DNA of 59,748 nt from Brachionus plicatilis (taxonomy: Eukaryota > Rotifera > Eurotatoria > Ploima > Brachionidae). Below, piece by piece: positions 11,098 through 21,325 of the stretch (position 1 is its first letter; every line of letters begins with the position of its first letter). Made by a program: the position numbers and the translations under genes. The DNA lies in assembly GCA_010279815.1 (NCBI GenBank), contig QEOQ01000508.1:3003873-3063620 (forward strand), written 5' to 3'. A model generated the notes under the pieces. The model ran no database searches. It had not been told where the DNA came from and was given only the letters and a program-made list of their open reading frames with translations.

Positions 11098-11869
11098 GGG
11101 TCTTGCCCAAAATGTGAACAGAAGTTCACCAAAAAATGTGACCATGAGTATCTTGCTTAAAATGTGAACTTTATGTTCACCAAATTTCTGTTCACAAATT
11201 TTGTGACCAAAGTAAATTTTAAAAAAAAAATTAATTTTTCGTGAACTAATTTTTTTTATGTGAACATTAATTTAAATGTTAATTTTGATAAAAAAAATAA
11301 ATTAAATTGTCAAAAATTATTTTTTGATTTTTAGGTTTTTTTGCTATATGCAATTTTACTCCTTTAATATTTTTCACTAATTCTCCATAAATCTCACATG
11401 GCACCGGATTGACATGTTTGTTTAGTGCTTTTTTACTAATTTCAAAGTCTCTTGTGAAGTTGATATTGCAGTCATAGCTCGTGTGTACCAAACCAATCTC
11501 AGAGATTTTTTTGAAAATTTTTAAATCAATATTTCCAGTAATTATTTTTAATTTATTTGTAAAATTAATGTTTTGGGATATCAAAGTTGATACATTAGCT
11601 TTTTGATTTAATTTTTTTTAAATGAAGCAATTAAATTTTTTAGCTTAATAAAAAAAATAGTTACAAATTTAAAAAAGCATAACAAAGTAAAGATTTTTAA
11701 TTTTGTCTTAATTTTAAATCAAAAATTTGGTGAACATTTTTTATTTTATGTGAACTACTTTGGTCACAAAATTTATGAACAGAAATTTGGTGAACATAAT
11801 GTCCACATTTTAAGCAAAATACTCATGGTCATATTTTTTGAACTTCTGTTCATATTTTGGGCAAGACCC
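11098..11869. mobile_element. Foldback element with 125-bp terminal inverted repeats (GGGTCTTGCCC)
   Basis: The ends are GGGTCTTGCCCAAAATGTGA and its complement ending at 11869, with about 125 bp of arm on each side. The arms are rich in GTGAAC/GTTCAC (TTCACCAAATTTCTGTTCAC and mirror). Eight T residues adjoin each end (11090–11097 and 11870–11877), consistent with an 8–9 bp target duplication. The 101-codon minus frame in the middle (11279–11584) has no recognised domain. The first bases (GGGTCT) and the long arms link it to the GGGTCTACC foldbacks elsewhere in the window. Confidence 0.75.
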
Positions 11870-12205
11870 TTTTTTTTAAGATAAAAATCAATAATTAAAA
11901 CGCTCAGACATTCAAGCAGTTAATCTTGTGTCATTTTTATGTTAGATAAATAAATATATATTTCAAAAGGGGAGATTTTTGGTGAATCATTTTTTTTAGA
12001 GGTTCTATGTTTATTTTATTAATAAAAATAAATTGTTAAATTCACTTACTTAAAATATTGAATTGAACTAAAAAAATCAAAAAAAATCATTTATTGCAAA
12101 TTTTTTATTAAAAATATTTAATTTTGAATACGGTCGCTAATTTTAATTTAAGTAATAAACTATGATATTGGATAAAAAAATATTTCAAAATCAATCATTT
12201 AAATT

Positions 12206-12484
12206 TTAATTAAATGTCCTTCGATTTGGTCTTGGTCTAGGACGAGATTCATTGCTTTCCGCAGATTCTAAAGACTCATTTCTTGGTACTCGAATTCGTT
12301 CTTCTGATGAATCATAAACCCCTGTAACTGATCTGTGTGATTCATTCGATTCACTGTCTGACTCTGGTCTAGGTCTTGGTCTAAGTCCTGGTCTTTCTCT
12401 TTGTTGTCCTCTTCTTGCTTCGCTTACAACCATCAATGAAGCGACTAAAGCTAATACCAATACTAAATTCAATGCTTTGTTCAT
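12206..12484 (-). CDS. Small secreted Pro/Arg/Ser-rich peptide precursor, copy 1
   Basis: An intronless 92-codon ORF. The N-terminus MNKALNLVLVLALVASLMVV followed by SEA is a clear signal peptide (cleavage likely near residue 23). The mature part is basic at first (RRGQQRERPGLRPRPRP), then Ser/Glu-rich (SDSESNES), then closes with a second RPRPRP and NRR. It has three NES sequons. The near-symmetric RPRPRP … RPRPRP layout resembles Pro/Arg-rich host-defence or matrix-binding peptides, but no known family was recognised. A TATAAATA box lies on the minus strand at 12537–12544. Its 5' flank resembles that of copy 3 and its 3' flank that of copy 2. The coding sequence matches copies 2 and 3 almost base for base. 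Confidence 0.85.
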   Translation of the reverse strand: MNKALNLVLVLALVASLMVVSEARRGQQRERPGLRPRPRPESDSESNESHRSVTGVYDSSEERIRVPRNESLESAESNESRPRPRPNRRTFN

Positions 12485-12536
12485 TTTAATTATTTTGTTT
12501 TAAGAATATTTGAATTAAAATTCCAAAAAGAATTTT

Positions 12537-12544
12537 TATTTATA
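12537..12544 (-). promoter_or_regulatory. TATA box of peptide gene copy 1
   Basis: TATAAATA on the minus strand, about 55 bp before the ATG. It sits in a block (TTGATGACTTAATTTCCTC then TATAAATA) conserved with copy 3 at 24877–24884, which supports function. Confidence 0.65.
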
Positions 12545-12952
12545 GAGGAAATTAAGTCATCAATGTCATTAGCATGTGATTAGGTATTACATTCGTTGTA
12601 TTTATCCTCAAATTAAGTTTTACCAGTTTTGAGAGATTTCCTTTGATTAAAATTAAAGTCATGTAGTTCTGAATATTTAATGGATTTTTTTTATTGTCAA
12701 GGTATTTTATTTACTTTTGAATCTGATTTTTGAGACTTTAGAAACCATTTAATAAAATTCATGATTCTATAAAAAAAAACTTGAAATGAACGTTCGAAAA
12801 AAAATATTTAAACAAAATTTGGTTGAAAATAAAATAATCATGTTCAAAAAAAGTGAAAATGAAAACAAAACATTTAATTAAAATCTTTTAAATTATTTTT
12901 TTAAATTAAAGTCATGATTCTGTTCAAAAACTCTAGCAAACGAAAATTAAAT

Positions 12953-12960
12953 TATAAATA
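12953..12960 (+). promoter_or_regulatory. Possible TATA box of peptide gene copy 2
   Basis: TATAAATA 45 bp before the ATG. The surrounding sequence does not align with the promoters of copies 1 and 3, so if copy 2 is expressed it uses a different control region. Confidence 0.45.
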
Positions 12961-13004
12961 AAGTAATTTTAATCAATTCGAGAAAACACAATTTTCGAAA
13001 TAAA

Positions 13005-13298
13005 ATGAACAAAGCATTGAATTTAGTATTGGTATTAGCTTTAGTCGCTTCATTGATGGTTGTAAGCGAAGCAAGAAGAGGACAACAAAGAGAAAGACCA
13101 GGACTTAGACCAAGACCTAGACCAGAGTCAGACAGTGAATCGAATGAATCACACAGATCAGTTACAGGGGTTTATGATTCATCAGAAGAACGAATTCGAG
13201 TACCAAGAAATGAGTCTTTAGAATCTGCGGAAAGCAATGAATCTCGTCCTAGACCAAGACCAAATCGAAGGACATTTAATAAAAATTTAAATGATTGA
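13005..13298 (+). CDS. Small secreted Pro/Arg/Ser-rich peptide precursor, copy 2 (extended C-terminus)
   Basis: Same signal peptide and mature peptide as copy 1. The copy-1 ending AAT TAA has become AAT AAA, so the frame runs five codons further (KNLND) to TGA; the change also creates an AATAAA hexamer. The 97-aa product is otherwise identical to copy 1. The 3' flank, to about 13525, is an inverted copy of the copy-1 flank, while the 5' flank is unrelated to copies 1 and 3. It could be functional with a new promoter or be a by-product of the inverted duplication. Confidence 0.8.
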   Translation: MNKALNLVLVLALVASLMVVSEARRGQQRERPGLRPRPRPESDSESNESHRSVTGVYDSSEERIRVPRNESLESAESNESRPRPRPNRRTFNKNLND

Positions 13299-13504
13299 TT
13301 TTGAAATATTTTTTTATCCAATATCATAGTTTATTACTTAAATTAAAATTAGCGACCGTATTCAAAATTAAATATTTTTAATAAAAAATTTGCAATAAAT
13401 GATTTTTTTTGATTTTTTTAGTTCAATTCAATATTTTAAGTAAGTGAATTTAACAATTTATTTTTATTAATAAAATAAACATAGAACCTCTAAAAAATTG
13501 AATC

Positions 13505-13945
13505 ACCAAAAATCCTTTCCTTTTCCAATTGATCGCCAGGATGTATCGAATCCATTGACACTTATACCTAACTTTGGCAAAACTTTTAGGAAGGAAGATT
13601 GAGATAGTCCTGTATGTAAAAATGAGTAAAGGACACTTTGAACCTGAAAATCTAACTTTGAAATTTAATGTTTTTTAAAAACTAATATAATATTTAAATT
13701 CTATATTCAACAAATACAATAAATTATCCAAAATTAGAAATTCTAGCTTTCATCTTTTTTTGACAGGAGGGCCTGAAAGTTATGTTTCCATACAGAACTA
13801 TGTCAACTTCTGTATTTTTAAATAACGCTGCATTTGCTACATAATAAGGCATTGATAAGTGATTTATATCAATATTTTCTAGTTTTGCATAAATCTGAAC
13901 CACCCCACGAAATTCGAGACCTTTTCCGATTTAACCTTTGCCAAA
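13505..13945 (-). pseudogene. Decayed ORF fragments, probably from a mobile element
   Basis: Two minus-strand blocks read like protein. The first (about 13945–13735) gives RGVVQIYAKLENIDINHLSM and continues YYVANAALFKNTEVDIVLYG to KKMKARISNFG, then stops. After about 90 bp of AT-rich DNA ending TTTTCAG, the second (about 13640–13508) gives VQSVLYSFLHTGLSQSSF, then KVLPKLGISVNGFDTSW, then a stop. The layout is exon-like, but no full domain can be named. The G-x-S-x-x-x-F-x-x-x-L-x-x-LGI spacing resembles the N-terminal regions of some eukaryotic transposases (inference). It abuts the inverted duplication and overlaps a perfect direct repeat. Confidence 0.45.
13617..13782. repeat. 166-bp perfect direct repeat, copy 1
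   Basis: Base-for-base identical to 14303–14468 by direct reading. It spans the intron-like gap and both edges of the decayed minus-strand ORF, so it is a recent local duplication of part of that fragment. Confidence 0.9.
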
Positions 13946-14302
13946 AAATGGTACAGAATAGATCAAAATACAATCTCTAGGCAATATTACATTTTCATCA
14001 AATAAAATTTAGAAGAAAACCATTTATGGTGTCTTTGAAAAATTGAAATTTATAAATTTTAATTTTAAATATCTTGCACATGATCAGTAGACTAAAAAAT
14101 TATCATTTTAGTAATTAATTGCTTTTACTTAAATAGAAAATAATTTATAAGATATTTTAAAAATACTTCTGTTCTTCTCCACTGGTATTTTTTTTTTTAT
14201 TTCAAAAAAATTCTGATAGTGAGACGATTTTTTTGATTAATTATTTTCTATTTTAATAAATAAAACATTAATATTAAGAATTTTTTTTTTTTTTTTCAGC
14301 AT

Positions 14303-14468
14303 TAAAAATGAGTAAAGGACACTTTGAACCTGAAAATCTAACTTTGAAATTTAATGTTTTTTAAAAACTAATATAATATTTAAATTCTATATTCAACAAA
14401 TACAATAAATTATCCAAAATTAGAAATTCTAGCTTTCATCTTTTTTTGACAGGAGGGCCTGAAAGTTA
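14303..14468. repeat. 166-bp perfect direct repeat, copy 2
   Basis: Identical to 13617–13782. It is preceded by an 18-base T run (14278–14298 region), which may have promoted the duplication or may reflect a template switch. Confidence 0.9.
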
Positions 14469-14592
14469 ACCAATTCATAAATTTTATAGTCTTTAAATGC
14501 TTATAACTTAGGATTGAAAAAACTTGTAATAGTAATCAACTACTCTTTAGTTAGTTAAGACGTTAAGCTACAATTTAGCACTATTATTTTAA

Positions 14593-15334
14593 GGGATTAT
14601 TATTTCAACACAAATTTAAACTGATCGTCACAAAATTAAATCTTCTCAGCACAAATTTTTCAAAAATAGTGAAAAAATTTTGAACACAAAAATTTTTTCC
14701 ACTAAAAAATCGTTGAACACAAAAAAAAATAATTTAGTTTAAATTAAGGGAAAAAAAACTTTTCAACACAAAATTTATTGAATAAATGCTGAAAAAAGTT
14801 TAATACTGAATTTTTTCAAATCTAAAATCACAAAGCTTATTGATAAATATAAAGTATGTTTTTAATGATTGTTTTATTCTCTCACGTACCATTTTTCAGA
14901 ATTTTTAGCTCTACTTTTATAGTCTTAATAGTTTTTTTTGGCATTTTATCCTTGGTGAGGTAAATGATATTTTTTTGATTTCTAAGATTCATTCTTAGAC
15001 TGAATTTGGACAGAATTTTCAAGTAGAAATTTAAAAATTTTCAAAACTAATTTTAATAATTTTAATTAAAAAAATTTGAAAGCATTTCTTAAGAAATTTA
15101 AACAATTGAAACAAAAAAAAAATATGTTGTAAAGCTTTTTTTGTCTTTAATTTTTGTGATAAAAAATTTTCTACATTATTTTTTTTTGTGTTCAATGATT
15201 TTTTAGGAAAAAAATTTTTGTGTTCAAAATTTTTTCACTATTTTTTAAAATTTGTGCTGAGAAGATTTAATTTTGTGACGATCAGTTTAAATTTGTGTTG
15301 AAAAGTTTTTTTATTGTGTTGAATAGGTAGACCC
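14593..15334. mobile_element. Foldback element with perfect 9-bp target duplication
   Basis: The element is flanked by TTATTTTAA on both sides (14584–14592 and 15335–15343), an exact 9-bp duplication. Arms of roughly 150 bp are inverted copies built of TTTGTGTT/AACACAAA words (for example AATTTGTGCTGAGAAGATTT and its complement). The left end starts GGGATTATT; the right end finishes GGTAGACCC. Nine-base duplications and long terminal repeats fit Mutator-like elements (established for that superfamily), though no transposase is encoded here. Confidence 0.8.
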
Positions 15335-15389
15335 TTATTTTAATAAATGTGATTTAATCATGTGACTTTGTTGTGGTTCTTCTAGTATT

Positions 15390-15736
15390 AAGTGCATGCT
15401 TGATTGAGGATTGAGTCATTCTGTTTCACTAGTCGTCAGACTGGTAGAAGAATATAGAGATGGTTTCGAATCAAGATATATCGAATAGCCAACTTCATTG
15501 TGTAATTGCTACCTAGTAATTTCTTCTTTTTTTCCTGAACTATCAAATATTTAAACATGTCTAAGCTCTAGTTATTTCAACATGTCGTTTTTAAATTTCT
15601 TTTAACTTATTTATCCTTTTTTTTATTTGTATTTTTTATTTTTCTTTATCTTATTTAACTTTATTTTATTTTATTTTTTTTATTCAGAAGGAGCATTAGC
15701 TCGGTACAGATAAACAAATAAATAAATAAATAAAAT
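15390..15736 (+). mobile_element. SINE-like retroposon with tRNA-like head and (AAAT)n tail
   Basis: The head contains TAGTCGTCAGACTGGTAGAA, similar to a tRNA A-box region, and GGTTTCGAATC (15462–15472), similar to the B box. The body includes ATCAAGATATATCGAATA and TGTGTAATTGCTA. The 3' end reads GAGCATTAGCTCGGTACAGA, then TAAACAAATAAATAAATAAA. The same body is found on the other strand at about 56507–56790, and lone 3' tails at 7135 and 27885. The A-to-B spacing is short for an intact tRNA promoter, so tRNA origin is a hypothesis. Confidence 0.6.
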
Positions 15737-16280
15737 TCTATTTGGTTTAATTATTTTTCTTGATGATTTCGAAAAATAAATATTTTAATTAGAAATTATT
15801 TTGAAAAAAATATGAAAAGATTAGTTTTTGAAATAATTTTTGAAAATATTCATTAACAATTTAAGTAATTTTACAAGTCATAAAATCAAAGTCGTTAATT
15901 GACTTGTAACCTGTAGTGAAAAGCCTAAAAATTTAAACTTTTTTTTCAAAAATTTTATTTTAAAAAATTATTTAATTTTTTTTGTTAAAAATTTATATTC
16001 CATTTTAAACTTAATTCGAGGTATTGATAACCTCAAAATAATAAAATGATTTTAAATTTTTGAATAACATGTGACTTTCAAACAACTTGTGTCAAAGTTG
16101 TGCACATTTTTTTATTTTACTCAAACATTTAATGATACAAAAAATTTAAGAAAAAATTTAATAAATTTAAGCCTTACAAAATTAAAACTTTTTAATTTAA
16201 AATAAAACAATTGATTGAGATATGGACAAAATTTAGCTACAAAAAAATAAGCTTTAACATAATAATTTATTAAACAATTT

Positions 16281-17508
16281 TCATACAGTGCTTTTCATGA
16301 CACTTAAAATTGATCTGAGCGACAAAATAGCGTCTTTTTGTGAATACTCATTTTCCAATTGATCTAAATTTGTCCAAGCTATTTTATAATGTTTTTGAAA
16401 TATTAATTTACAATCTTCGAACAATTCGTTTAGAATTAAATTATTATCAATACTTTTTTTGCTATAATCAAACCAATTTGAAATAAAAGATTTTTTCTCT
16501 TGATTAATCGGACTTTTCAGCTCGTATTTGTCCCGGTAAACGGCGTTTAAAATAGAATCCGGATTGCTCAAAATGCTTTCATCTTGTTTAAAATGGTAAA
16601 GATCAGACCAAATTTTGTGCGTGATGTCCAAATGAAATGCAAAATTCCACGCGATTTCTTGCAAATCTGGCTGATGACTCACCAGCAACATGGCAGACTT
16701 GGCGCTGTTCGACACCAAACTAGATGACTTGCTAAAAGAAAAATCTTTAAAAAAAAGTCCTGAAAACATTTATTCATTCCAAATACCTGTTTATATTTTC
16801 GTACCATTTTTTTAAGAATGTAATTTTTGAGCTTGGATCCTCATCGAAAATACCTTGGGAAATGTCCGCAATTACCTGAGACATCAAAAAGACAACTTGT
16901 GTATTTTTAAGCTTAGCCAAATTGGTACATGCATTGGCCAATAAGTAATCTCCGCACAGCACTGCCAACTTGTTACCCTGCTCCAATTCATTAAATTCAT
17001 TTTGATTTTTGTTCAAATCCAAAATTCCCTTGTGAATCATTGAGCCCATGTAGATCATTTCGCTGATCTCGGCAAGGCATCGCTGAGAACTGTGTATTCC
17101 ATCTGATATTTCTACATCCAAAAATCTGTTTTTCTTTGGTATACCAGCAGCTTTGGCAATCAATAGAACCAAAAGGCCATTGATTTGTAGCGAGCGTTTG
17201 GGCTCGTTTTCACCGTAAGATATTAGTTTTCTTGCCATGTTTATTAGCGGATGCTTGGTCTTCATTAGTTTTCGAAGTAGATTGGCAAAATTTGCCACTT
17301 CATCTGAGACAAGATAGCGCAAATTAAGAAACGAAGTCGGGTAGCCTACCACTTTTTCAGCATTATTCAAAGTCTTGGTCCATTCTTTGTTTACCTGATT
17401 TGAATTCGATGTGTATAGCATAGATTTGAGGCTTAATGAATACACATTATGATTAGATATTCGCCTAGGGACACTATTTGGAATAGATGAGATTAAATTT
17501 TTAATCAT
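16281..17508 (-). CDS. PDSS2: Decaprenyl/polyprenyl diphosphate synthase subunit 2 (PDSS2)
   Basis: Two exons, 17508–16787 and 16731–16281, with a 55-bp intron (phase 2), give 390 aa; the human protein is 399 aa. Diagnostic stretches are WTKTLNNAEKVVGYPTSFLN, GLLVLLIAKAAG, QRCLAEISEMI and GNKLAVLCGDYLLANAC. Like other PDSS2 proteins it lacks the DDxxD catalytic motifs of the prenyltransferase fold. It acts as the partner of PDSS1 in making the polyprenyl tail of coenzyme Q in mitochondria. The residues after the chosen ATG (MIKNLISSIPNSVPRRIS) look like a mitochondrial targeting peptide. The open frame continues upstream to 17559 only through a non-ATG codon. AATAAA (minus strand, 16271–16266) follows the stop. 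Confidence 0.95.
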
Positions 17509-17925
17509 TTTAATTAATAAAACGGTATAATCACAGCAAAAAATGTTATTACTTAACAAAAATTCATGATTTCGGCTCGGTTGGGATTTAGTTAGATAAT
17601 TTTGTTATATTTGAGTTCTTAGGAGTATTTTTTTTTCTTATTTGAAATATTTTTTGCATGTAAAAAATTGAAATGTTGCAAGTTATTACTTAAATTTGGT
17701 GCATATTTTAGGTATTATTTTATTAGAATGGTAAATTGGTTAATAAATTAAATCAAAAAGTTTTAATTTAAAATTTTTTATTGCTTTAGCCAATATTCAA
17801 TATTAACGTTTCCATGCAAGAATTTTTCTGAACTAAGGGTCAATATTTAATTTTTTCGGTAATTATTTGAAAAATGCTCTTCCTATTAAAATAATTTATT
17901 GGACAGTAAAAAAATTAAATTTTCA

Positions 17926-18030
17926 GTATTTTACCAATCTGTCAAAAGACCCAATACTTCTGAAAAGGATACTGGAAAGATTTTTGGAATTGTGCTCAGA
18001 AACTGACGATAAATGGTCAATCGAGCTCAG
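17926..18030 (+). other. Short coding-like stretch, interrupted
   Basis: After TTTTCAG the plus strand reads YFTNLSKDPILLKRILE, then FLELCSETDDKWSIELRL, then a stop. The composition is that of a real protein rather than the AT background, but no family was recognised and the continuation is lost before the foldback inserted at 18152. It is probably an exon remnant or a piece of a mobile element. Confidence 0.3.
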
Positions 18031-18151
18031 ACTAAAAGATTGAAAGCTTTGCAAAAGCATTAAAACAGTGGCTAAATACAGAGTTGAAAGTTATGATAAC
18101 AAAATTGCAATTGAAAGCCAAAAGAGAGTGATGAAAATACCTTGGAACACA

Positions 18152-18763
18152 TACAGTGGTTCTTGCTAAAATGAAATGGTCCGTTCCCGAAAAGGAATGG
18201 AATGGAGACGCATTCCATAAAAAACCATTCCCGTTCCGTTCCATTCCATCCGCTCCAACCGTTCCGTTCCATCCATTCCACTCCATTCCAACCGTTCCGT
18301 TCCATCCATTCCAACCGTTCCAACCGTTCCGTTCCATCCATTCCATCTATTCTATTTCATTTCATTTTAGCAAGAACCTCTGTATTCGATACGAACCAAA
18401 GTAAAATCTTGATAAAATATTTAAAAAAATTTTTTGGTAATGAAAAATGCATACTGAAAAAAAGCTAGATTAAATAAAAACTTTAAAATGAAATTTCAAA
18501 ATTTAATTTTTAAGTTTTAATTTGCTATTTTTTTAAAATCTAGCTTTTGTCATAAAATTTGGTCGTATTTTTTTCAGTATGCATTTTTCATTATCAAAAA
18601 ATTTTTTTAAATATTTTATCAAGATTTTACGGATGGAATGGAATTGTTGGAACGAATGGAATGGAATGGAATGGAACGGAACGGGAATGGTTTTTTATTG
18701 AATGCGTCTCCATTCCATTCCTTTTCGGGAACGGATCATTTCATTTTAGCATGAACCACTGTA
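18152..18763. mobile_element. mariner-type foldback packed with GGAAT/ATTCC repeats
   Basis: The element runs from TACAGTGGTTCTTGCTAAAA to its complement ending CCACTGTA, so TA borders both ends. The left arm (18152–18384) contains runs of CCATTCC, CGTTCCGTTCC and CCAACCGTTCC, closely like pentameric GGAAT satellite DNA. The right arm (about 18628–18763) carries the mirror. A second internal terminus (TTTTAGCAAGAACCTCTGTA) ends at 18384, so a complete smaller element 18152–18384 may be nested in the larger palindrome. The middle, 18400–18625, is itself an inverted repeat (TTGATAAAATATTTAAAAAA and mirror). The long frames here are low-complexity artefacts. Confidence 0.8.
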
Positions 18764-20582
18764 TGATTAATTTAAAGAAAGAGATTTACGGTTTGGACAG
18801 TTCAGCTACCAAATGCTAAAAAATGGAAGGAAGGCATTTGCACTTGTCCATTATATTTAATCAATGAAGTAAGAACTCAAAGTTGGTCAAAAGTCAAAAT
18901 GGTTAAAAGTCAAATTCAAAGTCTGACTTTATAACTCATGAATTTAATATTTTGTAAGTAAATTCCATCTAATAAAATTTAATTATCTTAAAAAAAATAA
19001 GATTTAAAAGATTTAAAAGAACATGAACACCATTAAGCTTTAATCAAAAATTTCTTCAAAAAAGTTTAGACCCATATCATAAACTAAAAAATTAACTTCA
19101 ATGGATTTCTAAATATTATTGATTTAAAAAATGGGTCATGTCGATAATACGATAAAATATTCACAAAAAATGTGATCAATGGTATCATGTCGGTTTGGTG
19201 AACATTTTGGTAAAAAAACAGCAAATTTCTGACTTTTTTAAGTACTTACATTAGTATATTTAAAATGGTACCATATTTATGTTTCGCAATGAAGGTTTTG
19301 AGAATTATCAATTTCTGTTAAATAACTTTTGGATGAGATTGATTATCAAATAAAGAATTGTCGTTCGTATCATACCCTTCAATTCCATCACTTTCATTGA
19401 TATCATCAATGCATTCTAATATGGTCTATGTTTTACTCAGTACCTAAAATATTCTATTCAGTACCTAATTAGATACAACTATTTTAGTTAGTACCAAATA
19501 TTAATTTCAATGAAACCAAAGATTAATTCATTAGAATTAATTATCACTTTATGTATCACCTCTTGATAAAATCAGACTTTTTATAAGTCTGAGTTTATAA
19601 GTCTTAGAATGGAAAAATAGTAGTTGTAATTGTTGGTTTTGGCAAAAAAAACCAAGTTACAGTTGCTTTTAATTTAAATATTTGTGATTTCCACGAAGTT
19701 GATTTGAAAATTAAAGGCATCAAAAAAGCAAACATCCAAAGATAGTAAAGCCAGCGAAGTGAAGTAGAAGTGAACTACCCAAATTATTTGTAATTGATAC
19801 ATTGACAATTGCTGCATCAGTACAACCATCAACATCATCTATGCGACGCTATAAATCATCAGAACAACTAGCAGACTCGTTAGAACAACCACCTCCATCA
19901 CAAGAAATATTATAACCATAAAAGGTAAAAATACAGATGTTATTGTTAAAAGATCAGCTCGATTGGCTAAATAGAATCATTTTTGTTTATTTTTTATTTT
20001 TTTTTTCTTAAATTTTCTTTAATAAAACTTATCTATTTCTAATCATATTTACTAAATATACAAAGGATTTAATTGAAAATATGTTTTCTTTAATATTGTT
20101 CTTTAGATTTCAAGTCATCTATGAGGTACATTATTCTCAATAGTAATAGTAATAATAATCAATTAAGCCTATTAAATTAATGTTCATTAAATTAATAATA
20201 TCTTAAATTACAGCTAACAATATTCACTAATTTGGATGGTAAATTAAAATTTAGCTCTTTGTTTATTTAAATTTTTTGTTTGCACTTGGACCTAATGCCA
20301 ACAAAAATCCTATTCCATAAAAAATTTTACTTGCCACCCTCTTTTTCAACTTAAATTTTAAGAAAAATTTGATGTAAATAAAAATTGCATAATTCTGTTA
20401 TTTGAAATTCTGAAATTTGAAGTGGTTTTTTTAGATGTTAAAAAAATTTAAAGAAAAAATTGCTTAACTGTTATTTTACCTTTGATTTTTTGAAAATATT
20501 ATAATTGTTTACAGCTACCTAATTTTTTTGAATTTTTTTATTCGAGCCGTATCCGTTTAAGTGATTTCATAATAATTGAAAA
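18764..20582. other. Stretch with no supportable gene
   Basis: AT-rich DNA. One short plus-strand reading at about 19810–19911 (VQPSTSSMRRYKSSEQLA, then DSLEQPPPSQEIL and a stop) has protein-like composition, but too little is left to name it. Nothing else was recognised. Confidence 0.4.
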
Positions 20583-21325
20583 ATGGATCAATTTACTGAT
20601 GTTAGAATAGAAGAAGATCAACCGAATTATACTTCTGATTCAGCACCATCTTCAAAAAATAGAATCGGACTAAACAAAAATTATCTGCCAACTCAAGTTA
20701 TATACTTAATAATAAGTGTGAGTAAATTTTATTCAAATTTGAAATAATTTTAGTAATCATGATCAAAAATAAAGATTTTTTTATTTATAATATGGATTTG
20801 TTGTGCGTCAGTAACTAAACCCACACCAGACGGCTTTTTTCTAGTTAAAAAATCAGCCGATTTTCGATCAGCATTTTTGTTTATTTCAGTAGTTGATTTC
20901 TTGATATCAGTCATTATATTTTTATTCATTCTATTAAATATAGTTAACTTTAAATTTTTTTCGAAACTGCCTTGGATTCTGATTGTAAGTATTTTTTCAA
21001 AAAATTCACAATCTAAAACAAATATTTCTTTTCAGATTTGTATTATCGATATATTTATATTAATACCAATTTTTATATTGTCGATTTTGAGCGCTATTGC
21101 TGAATCTGATTTAAGAAAAATTAGTATAGAAGATCAAAAATATGTAAATTATGGTGCTTTTGCAGCTGCAGCAGTAATTTTAATTTGAATACTTTTATGT
21201 AAATATAATATTTTTGATTTTAGTTTTTTGGTTTTCTGACCACACTACTGTGCATAGCTGATTGTGTTTTACAAATAGTACAAATTGTCAGATATGGATG
21301 GAGTACAAAAATTCCAGGAATATAA
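20583..21325 (+). CDS. MARVEL-domain four-pass membrane protein
   Basis: Four exons (20583–20717, 20775–20984, 21036–21173, 21224–21325), all joined in phase 0 across 50–57-bp GT–AG introns, encode 194 aa. A 35-residue polar N-tail precedes four hydrophobic helices: about residues 37–58, 80–102, 113–135 and 150–180. Exon 2 begins IFLFIIWICCAS and continues TKPTPDGFFLVKKSADFR; exon 3 has IDIFILIPIFILSILSAIAE; exon 4 starts FFGFLTTLLCIADC. The short cytosolic ends, four helices and the loop pattern fit the MARVEL superfamily (CMTM, plasmolipin, MAL), proteins of membrane traffic and cell junctions. The assignment is by topology rather than a strict motif. The gene is complete from ATG to TAA. 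Confidence 0.7.

Larger units (their letters stand above)
11967..13525. repeat. Head-to-head inverted duplication containing two peptide genes
   Basis: The left arm about 11967–12484 and right arm about 13005–13525 are nearly perfect inverted copies. They cover the whole peptide coding sequence and about 230 bp of 3' flank (GAACCTCTAAAAAAT and mirror at the outer edges). The central 520 bp (12485–13004), which should hold both promoters, is not inverted-repeat. Similarity therefore starts abruptly at the start codons. Confidence 0.85.

Noticed and set aside
17509..17559. Longer N-terminus for PDSS2
   Set aside because: The extension starts at a non-ATG codon; the ATG at 17508 gives a plausible mitochondrial presequence and a length close to the human protein.
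18032..18819. Several overlapping frames of 80–104 codons on both strands
   Set aside because: They are translations of GGAAT/ATTCC repeats inside the foldback (WNG/FHP-type low complexity), not genes.
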